Positions 10,601 to 20,526 of a stretch of 64,000 nucleotides of DNA are shown piece by piece (position 1 is the first letter of the stretch; every line of letters starts with the position of its first letter). The translations under genes and the position numbers were made by a program. The stretch comes from Actinomyces qiguomingii. GTDB lineage: Bacteria > Actinomycetota > Actinomycetes > Actinomycetales > Actinomycetaceae. The DNA lies in the NCBI RefSeq assembly GCF_004102025.1, contig NZ_CP025228.1:2232001-2296000 (forward strand), written 5' to 3'. A model generated the notes under the pieces. That model did not search any database. It was not told the origin of the DNA and saw only the letters and a program-made list of their open reading frames with translations.

Positions 10601-11239
10601 TCAATCGACCGACCGTACATCCGCCTCGTTCTCCTCTGGCTGTGCCTCCTCAGCATCGGGCACCCGCTTGAAGATGACCTTGAAGATGGGGAAGAACACC
10701 CAGAAGGAGATGGCCGCATTGATGATCATGGTCACTACATCGGCCACGGTCTCCCCGGTGGAGGCTCCGAGCGTGCCCTTGCACCAGGAGTAGATCGGCT
10801 CCTTGTAGAGCACCTGGAGGGCCGCGGCCACGATGGTGATGACCACATAGGCCAGGGCGTACCAGAAAGCCGCCTTCCAGATCGAGGAGTTTGATTTGAA
10901 GGTGATGTTGCGCTGAGCGAAGAAGTTGATGACCTGGGCGATCAGCAGGGTGATCTCCACGGCCAGGAAGTAGGCCAGCCCGCCACCGGAGCCATCGTCC
11001 TGGATGGGGCCGGCCACATAGTCGAACAGGTAGACGGGGCTGCCTGCGGAGGACCCCACCGGTAGGAACTGGAAGGTGGTGCCCTGCAGCGAGGTGAATC
11101 CGAAAATCCACCGGAACAGCGGCATCAGGATGAGCTGCAGCAGCGTGACGCCGTTGGACAGGATGAAGAAGACGATGAACTGGGAGCCGGTTTCGTGGCG
11201 CTCCTCGAAACGATGCCACCAGGCGGTGATCGATTTCAT
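10601..11239 (-). CDS. GtrA-like polytopic membrane protein
   Basis: A 212-residue protein with four predicted membrane helices in the GtrA arrangement: one after QFIVFF, a long extracytoplasmic loop (about residues 50-85), then three more, with the conserved AQRNITFKS between helices 2 and 3. The C-terminus is acidic. GtrA-type proteins are implicated in moving lipid-linked sugars across the membrane for glycosylation of surface polymers, and here the gene sits between the GT2 gene and two GH3 genes. No strong ribosome site precedes the ATG at 11239. The extended loop is longer than in minimal GtrA proteins. Confidence 0.85.
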   Translation of the reverse strand: MKSITAWWHRFEERHETGSQFIVFFILSNGVTLLQLILMPLFRWIFGFTSLQGTTFQFLPVGSSAGSPVYLFDYVAGPIQDDGSGGGLAYFLAVEITLLIAQVINFFAQRNITFKSNSSIWKAAFWYALAYVVITIVAAALQVLYKEPIYSWCKGTLGASTGETVADVVTMIINAAISFWVFFPIFKVIFKRVPDAEEAQPEENEADVRSVD

Positions 11240-11311
11240 GCGGGGTCTCGTTTTCTCTTGACGGTGGGGACCGGGCGGGCAGGAGCCCGTGTTCTTGATG
11301 GCGAGGCCGGG

Positions 11312-13729
11312 TCAGCGGGGGGCGTCCAGCCGCCGCTGAGTGGCCTTGTCCTGACGTCGGTTGCGGAAGAAGCCGCCCACGATGGCCCGCAGGCCGCGAA
11401 GGCCGTGGCCATTGGCGAAATCGACGATGCCGTGGACCATCTCCGTGGACACCATGCCGCCGGTCATCTTGCCCATGGCGCGCAGCGGCATGTTGAGCAT
11501 GAACAGAATGTTCAGATCAGGTTTGCCCGAAGCATCGGATTTGGCTTTACGCCGCTGGAGCACCTTCACGGCCGTCCGCCCGATGCGGCTGCGACCCTGG
11601 GCCAGGTCCGAAACCGGGCTGTTGTAGCCGATCCGTCCGGAGGGGACCGACTGCGGCACCGGTCGTCCCAGCAGCACGCCGAATTCTGCCGTTGTGACCT
11701 GACTGACCTTGCCGTCCAGATAGTGGCCCAGGGCCGGATTGGCACGGGCGACCGGGTGGCCGTCGACCTCCCAAGGGGCTTGAAGCGGTAGGTCCTCCAC
11801 ATTGCGTCCTACCCGCACCGTCCAGGTGCCGGCCGGCCGTATCCACCGCCCCTCCGCGGTAGAGTAGCGGCGGAAGGTGTAGTCGTCGAAGGGGATGGTC
11901 ACGGTCACCGACTCCCCCGCCGCCACGGGCACCTTCACAAAGCCCTTCAGCTCGCGCTCCGGCCCCCACACATCCGTCGGTGCAGTGACGTACAGCTGCA
12001 CCACCTCGGCGCCGTCGACGGCGGAGGTGTTAGTGACCGTCAGGTGCGCGCCGGCCTCGTCCAGGCTCAGCCCGGAGTAGTCGAAGCTGGAGTAGGACAG
12101 GCCGAATCCGAAGGGGTGGGCCACGGGCGTGTCGGTGGTCGTGTAGTAGCGGTAGCCGACGTAGGGGCCATCCTGGTACAGGGCAAGCTCCCCCGTGGCC
12201 GGGAACCAGGCGGAGGTCGGATTGTCCTCATAGCGCACCGGATACGTCTCGGCCAGGCGTCCGCTGGGGTTGACCTGCCCGGTGAGCACCCGCAGCACCG
12301 CGCTTGCCCCGGCCTGCCCGGACAGGCTGGTGTGCACCACCGCCCGGGTGTGCTCCTCCCAGCCGGTCTCCACGGCGGATCCGGCCGAGACGATTGCGAC
12401 CACATCGGGGTTGGCACGGGCTAAGGCCTCCAACAGCTGCGTCTGCACCTGCGGCAGGCGCATATGCGAGCGGTCCAGGCCCTCGGACTCGGACAGCTCG
12501 TCCAACCCGATACAGGCCAGGACCACGTCTGCCCGGCCGGCCAGAGCCACGGCCTCATCGAGCAAGGCCTGATCGGGTGCGCCTTGCCGGTCATACCCTT
12601 GCGCATAACCCACCAGTTCCAGGTCAGTGGAGGACAGTTCCTCCAGAAGACTTTCAACTCGGGTGGGATTGATCTGGGAGGAACCCGAGCCCTGGTAGCG
12701 GGGCGTGCGGGCCATGTCACCGACGACGGCGACCCTGGCGCCTGCGGCAAGCGGCAAGACTGCGTCCTGGTTGCGCAGCAGCACTATGGATTCCTCGGCG
12801 ACCCTTCGCGCCAACTCGTGGTGAGCGTCGGCGTCGAAGCGGGGGCGCTCCGTCTGCGCGGCGCGGGCCGAGGGCGCGCGGGTCGCCATGGCGATGACCT
12901 CGGCGGCGCGCGCATAGACGGCGTCACGGCTAATGCGCCCCTCCTCGACCGCGGCGACGATCTCACGGGCGGACTGCAGTCCCGGCGCGGGCATCTCTAG
13001 GGAGGAGCCCGCGGCGGCGGCCGCGGCGGCGTCGTTAGAGCCGCCCCAGTCGGAGACCACCAGTCCGGTAAAGCCCCATTCCCGGCGCAGGATGTCGGTG
13101 AGCAGGTGCGGATGCTCGTTGGCGTAGGTGCCGTTGACCCGGTTGTATGAGCTCATCAAGGCCCGGGGGGCGGCCTCACGCACAACGATCTCGAAGGCGG
13201 TCAAGTAGATCTCCCGCATGGTGGCCTCATCCACCACGGAGTCGGAGGCCATGCGGCGTAGTTCCTGCCCGTTGACGGCGAAGTGCTTGGGAGTGGCGGC
13301 TACCCCCTGGGACTGGATGCCGCGGACCAGGCCGGCGGCCATGCGGCCTGCCAAGACAGGGTCTTCGGAGTAGTACTCGAAGTTGCGACCGCACAGCGGA
13401 GAGCGCTTGATGTTCATCCCCGGCCCCAGGAGCACGTCCACGCCGAGGGCTAGTGCCTCCCGTCCCAGTGCCTGGCCCATCTGCTCGGCCAAGTCGGGAT
13501 CCCAGGAATTGGCGACTGTGGCCGCCGTCGGGAAGCAGGTGGCCGGCTCGGAGGCGGCGATACCGAGGTGATCGCCGCTACCGAGCTGACGACGCACCCC
13601 ATGGGGACCGTCGGACAGCACGAAGGAGGGCACCCCCCGCGCTGGCAGGGCGCGGGAGTCCCACTCCGAGGCGCCCGAGAGCAGGGCGGCGGCCTCCAGG
13701 AGACTGAGTTCCGAGGCGGCGACGGTCAT
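11312..13729 (-). CDS. Family 3 glycoside hydrolase, beta-glucosidase-like, cytoplasmic
   Basis: An 805-residue enzyme with the standard GH3 order: N-terminal barrel, alpha/beta sandwich, then fibronectin-III-like domain. Visible are LSDGPHGVR near 39-47, GPGMNIKRSPLCGRNFEYYS, ATPKHFAVN, and GLVVSDWGG with the probable nucleophile D227. The sandwich has QGSGSSQINP, and the Fn3-like part contains HPFGFGLSYSSFDYS. A ~130-residue basic C-terminal extension after the Fn3-like part has no assignable domain. There is no signal peptide, so it should act in the cytosol on imported oligosaccharides. The start at 13729 overlaps nothing but lies four bases after the stop of the upstream GH3 gene, so the two form an operon. 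Confidence 0.92.
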   Translation of the reverse strand: MTVAASELSLLEAAALLSGASEWDSRALPARGVPSFVLSDGPHGVRRQLGSGDHLGIAASEPATCFPTAATVANSWDPDLAEQMGQALGREALALGVDVLLGPGMNIKRSPLCGRNFEYYSEDPVLAGRMAAGLVRGIQSQGVAATPKHFAVNGQELRRMASDSVVDEATMREIYLTAFEIVVREAAPRALMSSYNRVNGTYANEHPHLLTDILRREWGFTGLVVSDWGGSNDAAAAAAAGSSLEMPAPGLQSAREIVAAVEEGRISRDAVYARAAEVIAMATRAPSARAAQTERPRFDADAHHELARRVAEESIVLLRNQDAVLPLAAGARVAVVGDMARTPRYQGSGSSQINPTRVESLLEELSSTDLELVGYAQGYDRQGAPDQALLDEAVALAGRADVVLACIGLDELSESEGLDRSHMRLPQVQTQLLEALARANPDVVAIVSAGSAVETGWEEHTRAVVHTSLSGQAGASAVLRVLTGQVNPSGRLAETYPVRYEDNPTSAWFPATGELALYQDGPYVGYRYYTTTDTPVAHPFGFGLSYSSFDYSGLSLDEAGAHLTVTNTSAVDGAEVVQLYVTAPTDVWGPERELKGFVKVPVAAGESVTVTIPFDDYTFRRYSTAEGRWIRPAGTWTVRVGRNVEDLPLQAPWEVDGHPVARANPALGHYLDGKVSQVTTAEFGVLLGRPVPQSVPSGRIGYNSPVSDLAQGRSRIGRTAVKVLQRRKAKSDASGKPDLNILFMLNMPLRAMGKMTGGMVSTEMVHGIVDFANGHGLRGLRAIVGGFFRNRRQDKATQRRLDAPR

Positions 13730-13733
13730 GGCC

Positions 13734-16658
13734 CTACTCCTTGCCGGAGTCCCTGTCGGAGCCGCCGACGGCGGCAGTCGCTTCTGCCCTGCGGCGCAGG
13801 TAGCGGCGGATGGCGAGTACCTCCAGAGCGGCAAGGGCGATCGCGAGCACCGCCAGTACGCCCCAGGTCACGTACTCCCAGGAGGCCCGCTGGGCCTGCG
13901 GCTGGCCGTTGTCGTAGATCCACGAGTTGGCCACCGTGTACAAGATGTTGTGCGCGGCCTCCCGCATGGCGATCACCCCGGTAGCAGAGGTGTTCTGCAC
14001 GGAGTTGACGCCTATGTCGGTGGTAGCGAGCATCATGTCACCGCCGTTACGGGTGAGCTGGTCGGCATTCTGGTAACCGTAGCCTGCGAAGTAGTCCGTT
14101 AACGTCATACCACGGAAGCCCCACTCATCGCGCAGCACAGTCTGCTGCAGCTCGGGCATGGCACCGGCGTAGACGGTGCCGATGTAGTTGAAGGCCGTCA
14201 TCACCGCGCCGGCACCGCCTTCCTTGATGCCGATCTCGAAGGACTTCAGGTAGATCTCGCGAATCGCCTGCTCATTGGACCAGGTGGCCAGCATGTTGGT
14301 GCGGTTGGTCTCCTGATCATTCATGGCGAAGTGCTTAATGAAGGCGTATACGCCCAGTTCCTTGGCGCCCTGGATCTCCCGGGCCACCTGCGTGCCAGCC
14401 AGGACCGGGTCCTCGGAGAAGTACTCGAAGTTACGGCCGGCGTAGGCGTAGCGGTGGGTGTTGGTGGCAGGCGCGTACCAGCCGGCCACGTCCATGTCGT
14501 GGGCCATGGTGCCGATCGCGGTGCCGAACTCGTGTGCCAGCTCCTGATTCCAGGTGGCGGCCACTGACACTGCCGACGGCAAACCAATGGAGCCCACGCC
14601 GGTGAAATTGTTGTTCAGCGAAGCGGGTCCGTCCACGTCCGAGACGCGCACCTTGCCTACAGAGTCCACGGCCACCGAGCCGTAGCCGCCGTTGGCGATC
14701 AGGGCGTTCATGTCGGCAACCGAGAGCTGGTCGAGCAGCTGGTCCCACTGCTCATCGTCGTAGTCCAGGCCATGCATGTCACCCAGGACCAGGCCGTTGC
14801 GCGCATCGGTGGTGGGCATCTCGTCGGTGTCGTCGTCGAAGGCCGTGGAGTCGTAGTTGGAGTTGGCGATGAAAGCGGCCTGGTGCTCCGCCGACATCTC
14901 CAGGTTGGTCGGGGCGGCCGTGGCCTGGTCATAGTTGGCGAAGGAATCCGCACGGGATAGGTAGGTGACATCGCCCGCGGCGGCGTCGAACTGGTTGGTC
15001 GCAACCGTGACGTCACCGGCGTGAGTGTTGTCCTCGGAGTCGTAGGTGATGGTCGCGTCGACCGTGAGACTCTGCGTGGCGATCACCGTGTGGGAGTCTG
15101 AGCGCACGGAGATCGTGTACTCGCCCTCTTCCAGCACGTAGGCCTTGGCATTCCGGTAGTCGTAGGAGGCCATGTCATCCTCGGCGAAGGTGAGGGTGAC
15201 GGTCTCGGAGGCGCCGGGCTCGAGCAAGCCGGTCTTGCCGTAGGCGACCAGGTTCACGGCAGACTTCTCAATGCCGCCGTTGGTATAGGGGGCGGTGTAG
15301 TAGACCTGCACGACGTCCTTGCCGGCCACGTCCCCGGTGTTGGTGACGGTCACGTCGAGGCTGATGGCGCCGTCGGCATCACGGCTGAGCTCACCCATTT
15401 CCTGGGTGAAGGTGGTGTAAGACAGGCCGTAACCGAAGGGGTAGACCACCTGCGCGTCATAGTCGATGACTCCCTCGACGGCGGCGGTCTCATACCACCG
15501 GTAGCCGACGTAGATGCCCTCCACGTAGTTGACGAAGCCGGGGTAGGTGGTGCCCTCGGTGAAGGGTGAGGACTGGCCGTACTCCTCCATGTTGGTGTAA
15601 GTGAAGTCTCCGAAATTGTTGGCGACCGGGGACGCCTTCAGGTCCGCGACGAAGGTGTCAGGGGTCTTGGCGGAGGGGTTGACCTCGCCGTCGAGGATAC
15701 GGCCCAGAGCGTTGAAGCCCACCTGGCCGCCGGGGATCGCCCAGATGATGGCGTCGATCTCGGGATCCGCCGCCAGGTCGGACAGGTCGAAGGCGTTGGC
15801 ACCGTTGTAGACGACTACCACCGTCTCGGAGTTGTCCTTGGCCAGCTGGATCAGGTCGCGCTCGGGGGCTGTGAGTTCCAGGTAGCCCTGCCCGTCGGCG
15901 AAGTCGGTCTGGGTGGTGGAGTTGTCCGTGTAGGAGAAAGCGCCGTTAGCTGCCACCTCCGCGTTGACGTCAAGCGGCAGGTCGAATCCCTCACCACCGG
16001 AGCGGGCAATGGTTACCACCGAGGTGTCGGAGAAGTCCTGGATGGAGCTGACAAGGGCGTCGGTGTAGTCATCGGAGGTGGGCTCGGGCAAGGTCCAGTC
16101 GGCCGCGAACATGCCAACCTCAGGCCGCTCGGCACGGTAGCCGGTGTAGAAGTCGCTCAGCTCCGTGTTGGTCTGGAAGCCGGCGTTGTGCAGGCCGTCC
16201 AGCAGGGAGGTCGTGGGATTGTCAGGGGACAGTGAGCCGGAGCCGGTACCGCCGTAGACAGGGTTCGTGGAGGCCCAGCCTAGTACGTTGATGGCAGCGC
16301 CGTCCTGAAGCGGGAGGGTTGCTCCCTCATTCTTCAGCAGAACCATGCCCTCATCGGAGATCGTGTTGCCGAGTTCCTCCACAGTCGCCTTGGTCTGGTC
16401 GGTGAGCGTGCCGGAGCCTGAAGACAGATCCAGGATGGTCTTCAGACCGCCGTACATCATGCCGGTCACGGCAACCGCGACCACAACCACCGCGGCGATC
16501 CAGGTGGTAGAACGCACCAGCTTACGAGTCGGCGTGTTGAGTCTGCGCACGGCGACAGTGATGATGAGCGCCGCCAGCAGCGCCACACCGATGGTGATGA
16601 GCTGCGGGCGCAGGCTCGCCACTACATTCCATACGTCGTTCCAGTTGATCGACAACAC
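13734..16658 (-). CDS. Domain-permuted, doubly membrane-anchored family 3 glycoside hydrolase
   Basis: A 974-residue GH3 protein in which the usual domain order is inverted. Two N-terminal membrane helices (about 20-37 and 53-72) flank a basic loop, then comes the sandwich domain (EGMVLLKNEGATLPLQ, WASTNPVYGGTGSGS), the Fn3-like domain (VYPFGYGLSYTTFTQ), and only then the barrel domain (GRNFEYFSEDPVLAG, KHFAMNDQETNR, nucleophile D~855 in GMTLTDYFAGYGYQ). A last helix (about 925-945) is followed by RRYLRRR. Positive-inside rules put the catalytic part outside, tethered at both ends. The GTG at 16658 follows GAGAGG by ten bases. Known GH3 enzymes with this inverted order exist in ruminococci; substrate is unknown. 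Confidence 0.9.
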   Translation of the reverse strand: MLSINWNDVWNVVASLRPQLITIGVALLAALIITVAVRRLNTPTRKLVRSTTWIAAVVVVAVAVTGMMYGGLKTILDLSSGSGTLTDQTKATVEELGNTISDEGMVLLKNEGATLPLQDGAAINVLGWASTNPVYGGTGSGSLSPDNPTTSLLDGLHNAGFQTNTELSDFYTGYRAERPEVGMFAADWTLPEPTSDDYTDALVSSIQDFSDTSVVTIARSGGEGFDLPLDVNAEVAANGAFSYTDNSTTQTDFADGQGYLELTAPERDLIQLAKDNSETVVVVYNGANAFDLSDLAADPEIDAIIWAIPGGQVGFNALGRILDGEVNPSAKTPDTFVADLKASPVANNFGDFTYTNMEEYGQSSPFTEGTTYPGFVNYVEGIYVGYRWYETAAVEGVIDYDAQVVYPFGYGLSYTTFTQEMGELSRDADGAISLDVTVTNTGDVAGKDVVQVYYTAPYTNGGIEKSAVNLVAYGKTGLLEPGASETVTLTFAEDDMASYDYRNAKAYVLEEGEYTISVRSDSHTVIATQSLTVDATITYDSEDNTHAGDVTVATNQFDAAAGDVTYLSRADSFANYDQATAAPTNLEMSAEHQAAFIANSNYDSTAFDDDTDEMPTTDARNGLVLGDMHGLDYDDEQWDQLLDQLSVADMNALIANGGYGSVAVDSVGKVRVSDVDGPASLNNNFTGVGSIGLPSAVSVAATWNQELAHEFGTAIGTMAHDMDVAGWYAPATNTHRYAYAGRNFEYFSEDPVLAGTQVAREIQGAKELGVYAFIKHFAMNDQETNRTNMLATWSNEQAIREIYLKSFEIGIKEGGAGAVMTAFNYIGTVYAGAMPELQQTVLRDEWGFRGMTLTDYFAGYGYQNADQLTRNGGDMMLATTDIGVNSVQNTSATGVIAMREAAHNILYTVANSWIYDNGQPQAQRASWEYVTWGVLAVLAIALAALEVLAIRRYLRRRAEATAAVGGSDRDSGKE

Positions 16659-16838
16659 TGCCGGGACACCTCTCTGTGTGTTCCTCGCAAAGAAGCGCAA
16701 GGAGGGGTGGGGAAGTTCACTGGCGGGCCGCAGTCCGCAGCGCCCACGCACTGGGCCTTCAGGGCCGCGACCCGCCGGTGATTGACATGCGATCCTATTT
16801 CAGCCGATGCCGAGCCGCGCGATCCTCACGACCGCTCG

Positions 16839-16864
16839 ATCTGTCGGTTCGGATGCATAACCTG
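16839..16864. promoter_or_regulatory. Conserved intergenic motif, copy A
   Basis: ATCTGTCGG...GCATAACCTG over 26 bases matches copy B at 20358-20383 in 22 of 26 positions, and its core GCATAACCTG recurs with one change at 25060-25079. All three sit between a minus-strand GH3 gene and a plus-strand gene. It could be an operator, or part of a plus-strand promoter with CATAAC as the -10 element (36 bases before the gene at 16900). Confidence 0.45.
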
Positions 16865-16899
16865 TCAGTGGGTTTCGAAGCCACGGCCCAGGAGGATCA

Positions 16900-17685
16900 A
16901 TGGAAACCGCACGCATACTCATAATGATCGCCGCCTACGCGATTACCATCATCATGGTGATACTGACGCTCCCCCTGCTGCGGGGCAGAGCCCGCCCGGA
17001 CAGGGCCCGCATCACCGAGCCCGCCCCGGGGACGGGGACTACCACCTACGAGTACCCCGTCCAGCGCCCCGGCGCTAGGCTCCTAATCGGCCTGGTCATC
17101 CTGTTTGGCTGTGGTGTCATCCTCCTGGTCCTGCTCGCCCTGCCCGTCATTGATGATCTGCGGGCCGCCGGGATCATCGCCGCCTCGGCTCTCCTGTGCG
17201 TCGGCTACTGCTGCTACACCCTGGCGATCTATCGCAACACCAGCCTTATCGACGCTCCCACGCTGATCGCCGGAACCGACTGGCGTGGCCGCGCCGTACA
17301 GATCCCCCACCAGGACATCGTCTCCTTCCGTAATACCGGCCAGCGCTCATCCCTCGTGTCCGACCAGCTCGGACGCAAGCTGCAGCTCAACATGAACTGG
17401 TTCTCCGCACCTAACCTGGCCCTCTACTTGCTTCGGGCCACCGCCGAGGGCCGTTTCCCGGGAAAGCGTCCGGGTGACCCGCGGGAGCTTGGTCGGGGCC
17501 TGAACCGGGTGCAGTCCGCGCTCAACTTCCAGTGCGCCAAGCCCCTACGCCAGGTACTGCTCCAGGGGCCGGCCGCCAATCCAGCGGCCTTCCGTCGCGA
17601 TCCCACCGCGCCGGAGGGAACCGGGTGGACCGGACCGGAGTACGAGGCGTGGGTCGGCTCGGTGAACACCATCTTCTGGAGCTAG
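16900..17685 (+). CDS. Hypothetical membrane protein with three predicted helices
   Basis: A 261-residue protein of no family I recognise. Helix 1 spans about residues 5-25, helices 2 and 3 about 62-85 and 90-112, followed by a ~145-residue cytoplasmic-type domain with RGRAVQIPHQDIVSFRNT and QLGRKLQLNMNWFSAP, reminiscent of membrane proteins carrying a PH-like module (DWRGRAVQIPHQDIVSF); that resemblance is weak. GGAGG six bases before the ATG makes the start secure. It is convergent with the GH3 lipoprotein gene and divergent from the permuted GH3 gene, so it is a single-gene transcript inside the glycan island. Confidence 0.75.
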   Translation: METARILIMIAAYAITIIMVILTLPLLRGRARPDRARITEPAPGTGTTTYEYPVQRPGARLLIGLVILFGCGVILLVLLALPVIDDLRAAGIIAASALLCVGYCCYTLAIYRNTSLIDAPTLIAGTDWRGRAVQIPHQDIVSFRNTGQRSSLVSDQLGRKLQLNMNWFSAPNLALYLLRATAEGRFPGKRPGDPRELGRGLNRVQSALNFQCAKPLRQVLLQGPAANPAAFRRDPTAPEGTGWTGPEYEAWVGSVNTIFWS

Positions 17686-17696
17686 CACAGGCCTGT

Positions 17697-17727
17697 GCGG
17701 CGGGCAGCGCCTGCCACTGCCCGCCGC
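17697..17727. terminator. Perfect 11-bp hairpin between convergent genes
   Basis: GCGGCGGGCAG (17697-17707) pairs perfectly with CTGCCCGCCGC (17717-17727) around a nine-base loop, placed between the stop codons of the membrane protein and the GH3 lipoprotein. It probably serves both strands. No T-run follows. Confidence 0.65.
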
Positions 17728-17752
17728 GGTTTGCCGCCCAAGGCCTGACCTG

Positions 17753-20158
17753 TCAGTCCGTAATCACGGTTCCGTCCAGGTGTAGACCGAAGCCGTAGTC
17801 GTAGGCGTTGCCAGCGGAGTCGGTGTAGGGCGTCAGGTCCCCGGGCACGTCCTCCTGGTTGGCCTCCACCGTGTCCATGTCGGCGGGGAACTGAATGGGT
17901 AGGCGCCCATTGGACTCGTGCAGTCCGAGCGCGACCCGTATCAGCGCCTCGTCGGCGACGCCGAAACCCACCACGATGGCATCGGCCCGCGCTTCGAATT
18001 CCGCAGGAACCACCGGGTTGGTGGCCTTCAGCGCCACAACGACGGGAATGTCCCTGCCCGAGGCGGCCACCGCATCGGCGGCACGGTTAATGGCGTCCAG
18101 ATCCGCAGCATTGGAGATCTGGGAGCGAGCACCGTAGTAGGAGCGGTTCTCCCTGCTGCCGTCGTCGCGGACATCCCCGGAGATCGAGGTGCGGCGCACA
18201 TTATCGCCGTCAGCCGTGTAGGTGCCGTATTGGAGTGACAGCGGGTACCAGCTGTCCTGCTCCTCGTTCCACCCGGCCTTGGAGAAACTGGTGCCGTTGA
18301 TCGGCGAGCGCATGCCCACCAACACCAGGTCAACATCGGCCAGGTCGGGGGCGGTGTATCCGGTTACGCGGCCCTCGGAGTCGTATTCGACCTCATCGGT
18401 CACGACCTCGCCGAAGTACTGTGCGGCCGTGTCGACGTCAAGGGATGGCCCCTCGGTGTACTCCGCCTCAGTGAAGGCGCTATTGAATCCGGTGTCATAG
18501 GTCTGTGGGATGTAGACGGTCTTGTCCGACCAGTCCGCCTGCGGGTCCAGGGTGATGGCGCCATCGTTCTTGAGCGTGACGATCGAGTTCAGCTGCGCCT
18601 CCTGGCCGGCGTCGACCTTGTCCTGTGAACCCACCTGTGCCTGGGATGCGGCCGGGTCCAGGAAGGGGTTGTCGAAGGCGCCGATGTTGAAGGACATGGT
18701 CAAGATACGGGCCGCGGACTGCTGCCAGCGGGTGCGGGCGTCCACGTCCAGGTTGCCGGCATCATAGGCGGTCTGCCACATGTCATAGGCGGCAAGCACC
18801 GGGGCGGCGTCGTTGTTACCGCCGAACATGTCGGTGCCGTTCTTGATGATCTCAAAGTGGCGCTCCTCTACGCTCAGGTCCTCCGCGCCCCAACCCGTGG
18901 CAATCACCGGGTCATCAGGGTCGGTGGTAGCACGAGTAACGCCCCAGTCGGTGACTACGACGCCGTCGTAGGAGTTGCCCTCACGCAGTTCCCTGAGCTT
19001 GCCGTCGTCATAGGAGGAACCCTTCCTTTGGGCGTACTCAGGTTCGCCGTCACCGCCCAGGGTGATGGAGTAGGAGGTCATCACCGCCGAGGAGTCCAGT
19101 GCCTGCTGGAACACCGCCCTGTGCTCGGCGGAGTTGCCACCCACCATGACCTCGTACTTGCCCGCGTTGGTGTGGGACTCACGCCCACCCTCGCCGGCGC
19201 CGTCCCCAGGCCAGTGCTTGATCATGGTGGCCACCGAGTCCTCGCCCCAGGCGGCCTCACCGCCGGCTTCGGCGTAGGTCCCCTGAAAACCGGCTACATA
19301 GTTGGCCGCCATGGTCCCGGCCATCTCTGAGTTCTCCCCGAAGGTGCCTGCCACGCGCAGCCAGCGCGGTTCTGTGGCCAGGTCAATCTGGGGAGACAGG
19401 GCGGTGCCAATGCCGAGGCTCTTGTACTCCTGGGAGGCCATCTGACCGAATTGGAGCACCGTGTCGGGGTCGAAGGTAGCTGCCAGCCCTAGTGATCCAG
19501 GCCAACTGGAGATCTCGCCGACGCCCGTGAAGGAGCCGTCTCCAGAGGCGTCCGAACGCGGGTCGGAGGAGAAATTGACCGGAATGTAGGGGGTGTCGGC
19601 CGTGGCGAGGGTCTCCACATAGGCCTGCATCTGGTTGACCCACTGCACGTTTGCGGTCACATCCGAGCCGCCCGCATTGAGCACCGCCCGCAGGTAGGAC
19701 TCGGACAGGTACTCCTGCTGCTCAGTCGTCAGCCCGTCCTCGGGTGCGCGCTCGTGCGCGGAGAAGAGCATCAACCCGGCCATCTGCTCCTTGGACAGGC
19801 CGACGGCGTAGTCGGCGGCGCGCTCGCTGCCCTCCAGACGCCAGTCCTCGGCCGGGTCGAGTTCACCATTGCCGTTGAAGTCCTTGAAGGCGTAGGTGTA
19901 CTCGCCGTCGGTCTGCTCAATGATGGTCATACCGCCGTCGGCGGAGTAGGTCAGCACCTGACCGCCATTGGGGTTGACGACGCGGATGAAGTGCGTCTGG
20001 CCATCGTCCACTTCCTGGGTGATATAGGTGTTGCCGTCGTTCTCGAGGGTGGCGGATGCAGTCGCATCGGCAGTGGAACCGCCTGAGGTGCATCCCGCCA
20101 GGGCCAGGGCAGCCGTCAGCATGGCGGCGGCCGGGATTCTTATTCGCTTGATCCTCAT
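17753..20158 (-). CDS. Family 3 glycoside hydrolase lipoprotein
   Basis: An 801-residue exported GH3 enzyme. The signal peptide (MRIKRIRIPAAAML...) ends in the lipobox LALAGC with C23 as lipidation site, so the enzyme is tethered to the outer face of the membrane. Residues 93-104 (DFNGNGELDPAE) form a canonical EF-hand-like calcium loop just before the catalytic barrel. The barrel has SSDPRSDASG, GTALSPQIDLATEPRW, MIKHWPGDGAGEGGRESHT and the probable nucleophile D404 in GVVVTDWG; the sandwich domain follows in normal order. There is no Fn3-like tail, giving a length typical for exported GH3 lipoproteins. ATG 20158 follows AAGGAG at six bases. Substrate is not readable; a beta-glucoside or other beta-linked glycan is likely. 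Confidence 0.92.
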   Translation of the reverse strand: MRIKRIRIPAAAMLTAALALAGCTSGGSTADATASATLENDGNTYITQEVDDGQTHFIRVVNPNGGQVLTYSADGGMTIIEQTDGEYTYAFKDFNGNGELDPAEDWRLEGSERAADYAVGLSKEQMAGLMLFSAHERAPEDGLTTEQQEYLSESYLRAVLNAGGSDVTANVQWVNQMQAYVETLATADTPYIPVNFSSDPRSDASGDGSFTGVGEISSWPGSLGLAATFDPDTVLQFGQMASQEYKSLGIGTALSPQIDLATEPRWLRVAGTFGENSEMAGTMAANYVAGFQGTYAEAGGEAAWGEDSVATMIKHWPGDGAGEGGRESHTNAGKYEVMVGGNSAEHRAVFQQALDSSAVMTSYSITLGGDGEPEYAQRKGSSYDDGKLRELREGNSYDGVVVTDWGVTRATTDPDDPVIATGWGAEDLSVEERHFEIIKNGTDMFGGNNDAAPVLAAYDMWQTAYDAGNLDVDARTRWQQSAARILTMSFNIGAFDNPFLDPAASQAQVGSQDKVDAGQEAQLNSIVTLKNDGAITLDPQADWSDKTVYIPQTYDTGFNSAFTEAEYTEGPSLDVDTAAQYFGEVVTDEVEYDSEGRVTGYTAPDLADVDLVLVGMRSPINGTSFSKAGWNEEQDSWYPLSLQYGTYTADGDNVRRTSISGDVRDDGSRENRSYYGARSQISNAADLDAINRAADAVAASGRDIPVVVALKATNPVVPAEFEARADAIVVGFGVADEALIRVALGLHESNGRLPIQFPADMDTVEANQEDVPGDLTPYTDSAGNAYDYGFGLHLDGTVITD

Positions 20159-20357
20159 TGATCTCTCCTTGCAGGGTTTCGATGACCGCCCCGGTGGGCG
20201 AAGGTCATCCGCTCGGACCAGGCATCGGCAGGCACGACGTCGAGGAACTCCTAACCGCAATTGTGAGTACTAGCGCCGTGTCGGTGCCTGCACAGGGAGG
20301 CCCGAACTTCGAGCATTCTATGAGATGCAGCTCATACCAGACGGAAACTTAAGCGCA

Positions 20358-20383
20358 ATCTGTCGGCTGCGACGCATAACCTG
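20358..20383. promoter_or_regulatory. Conserved intergenic motif, copy B
   Basis: Second copy of the 26-base motif (22 of 26 identical to copy A), in the 368-base gap between the GH3 lipoprotein start and the solitary trpB. Nothing else in that gap (20159-20526) is recognisable apart from the two ribosome sites at its ends. Confidence 0.45.
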
Positions 20384-20526
20384 CGCCGCTGCGGAACCAC
20401 TTACGACCACGCCGCCGTGGTCCCGCCATATGAGACACCAGGGCGTGCTTTTGCCCGCAGGTGGGAACGTCTCTAACCTCGCGAAGGCGAGCGCCGTCGG
20501 CGATGGAACCAGTTCAGGAGGACTCA

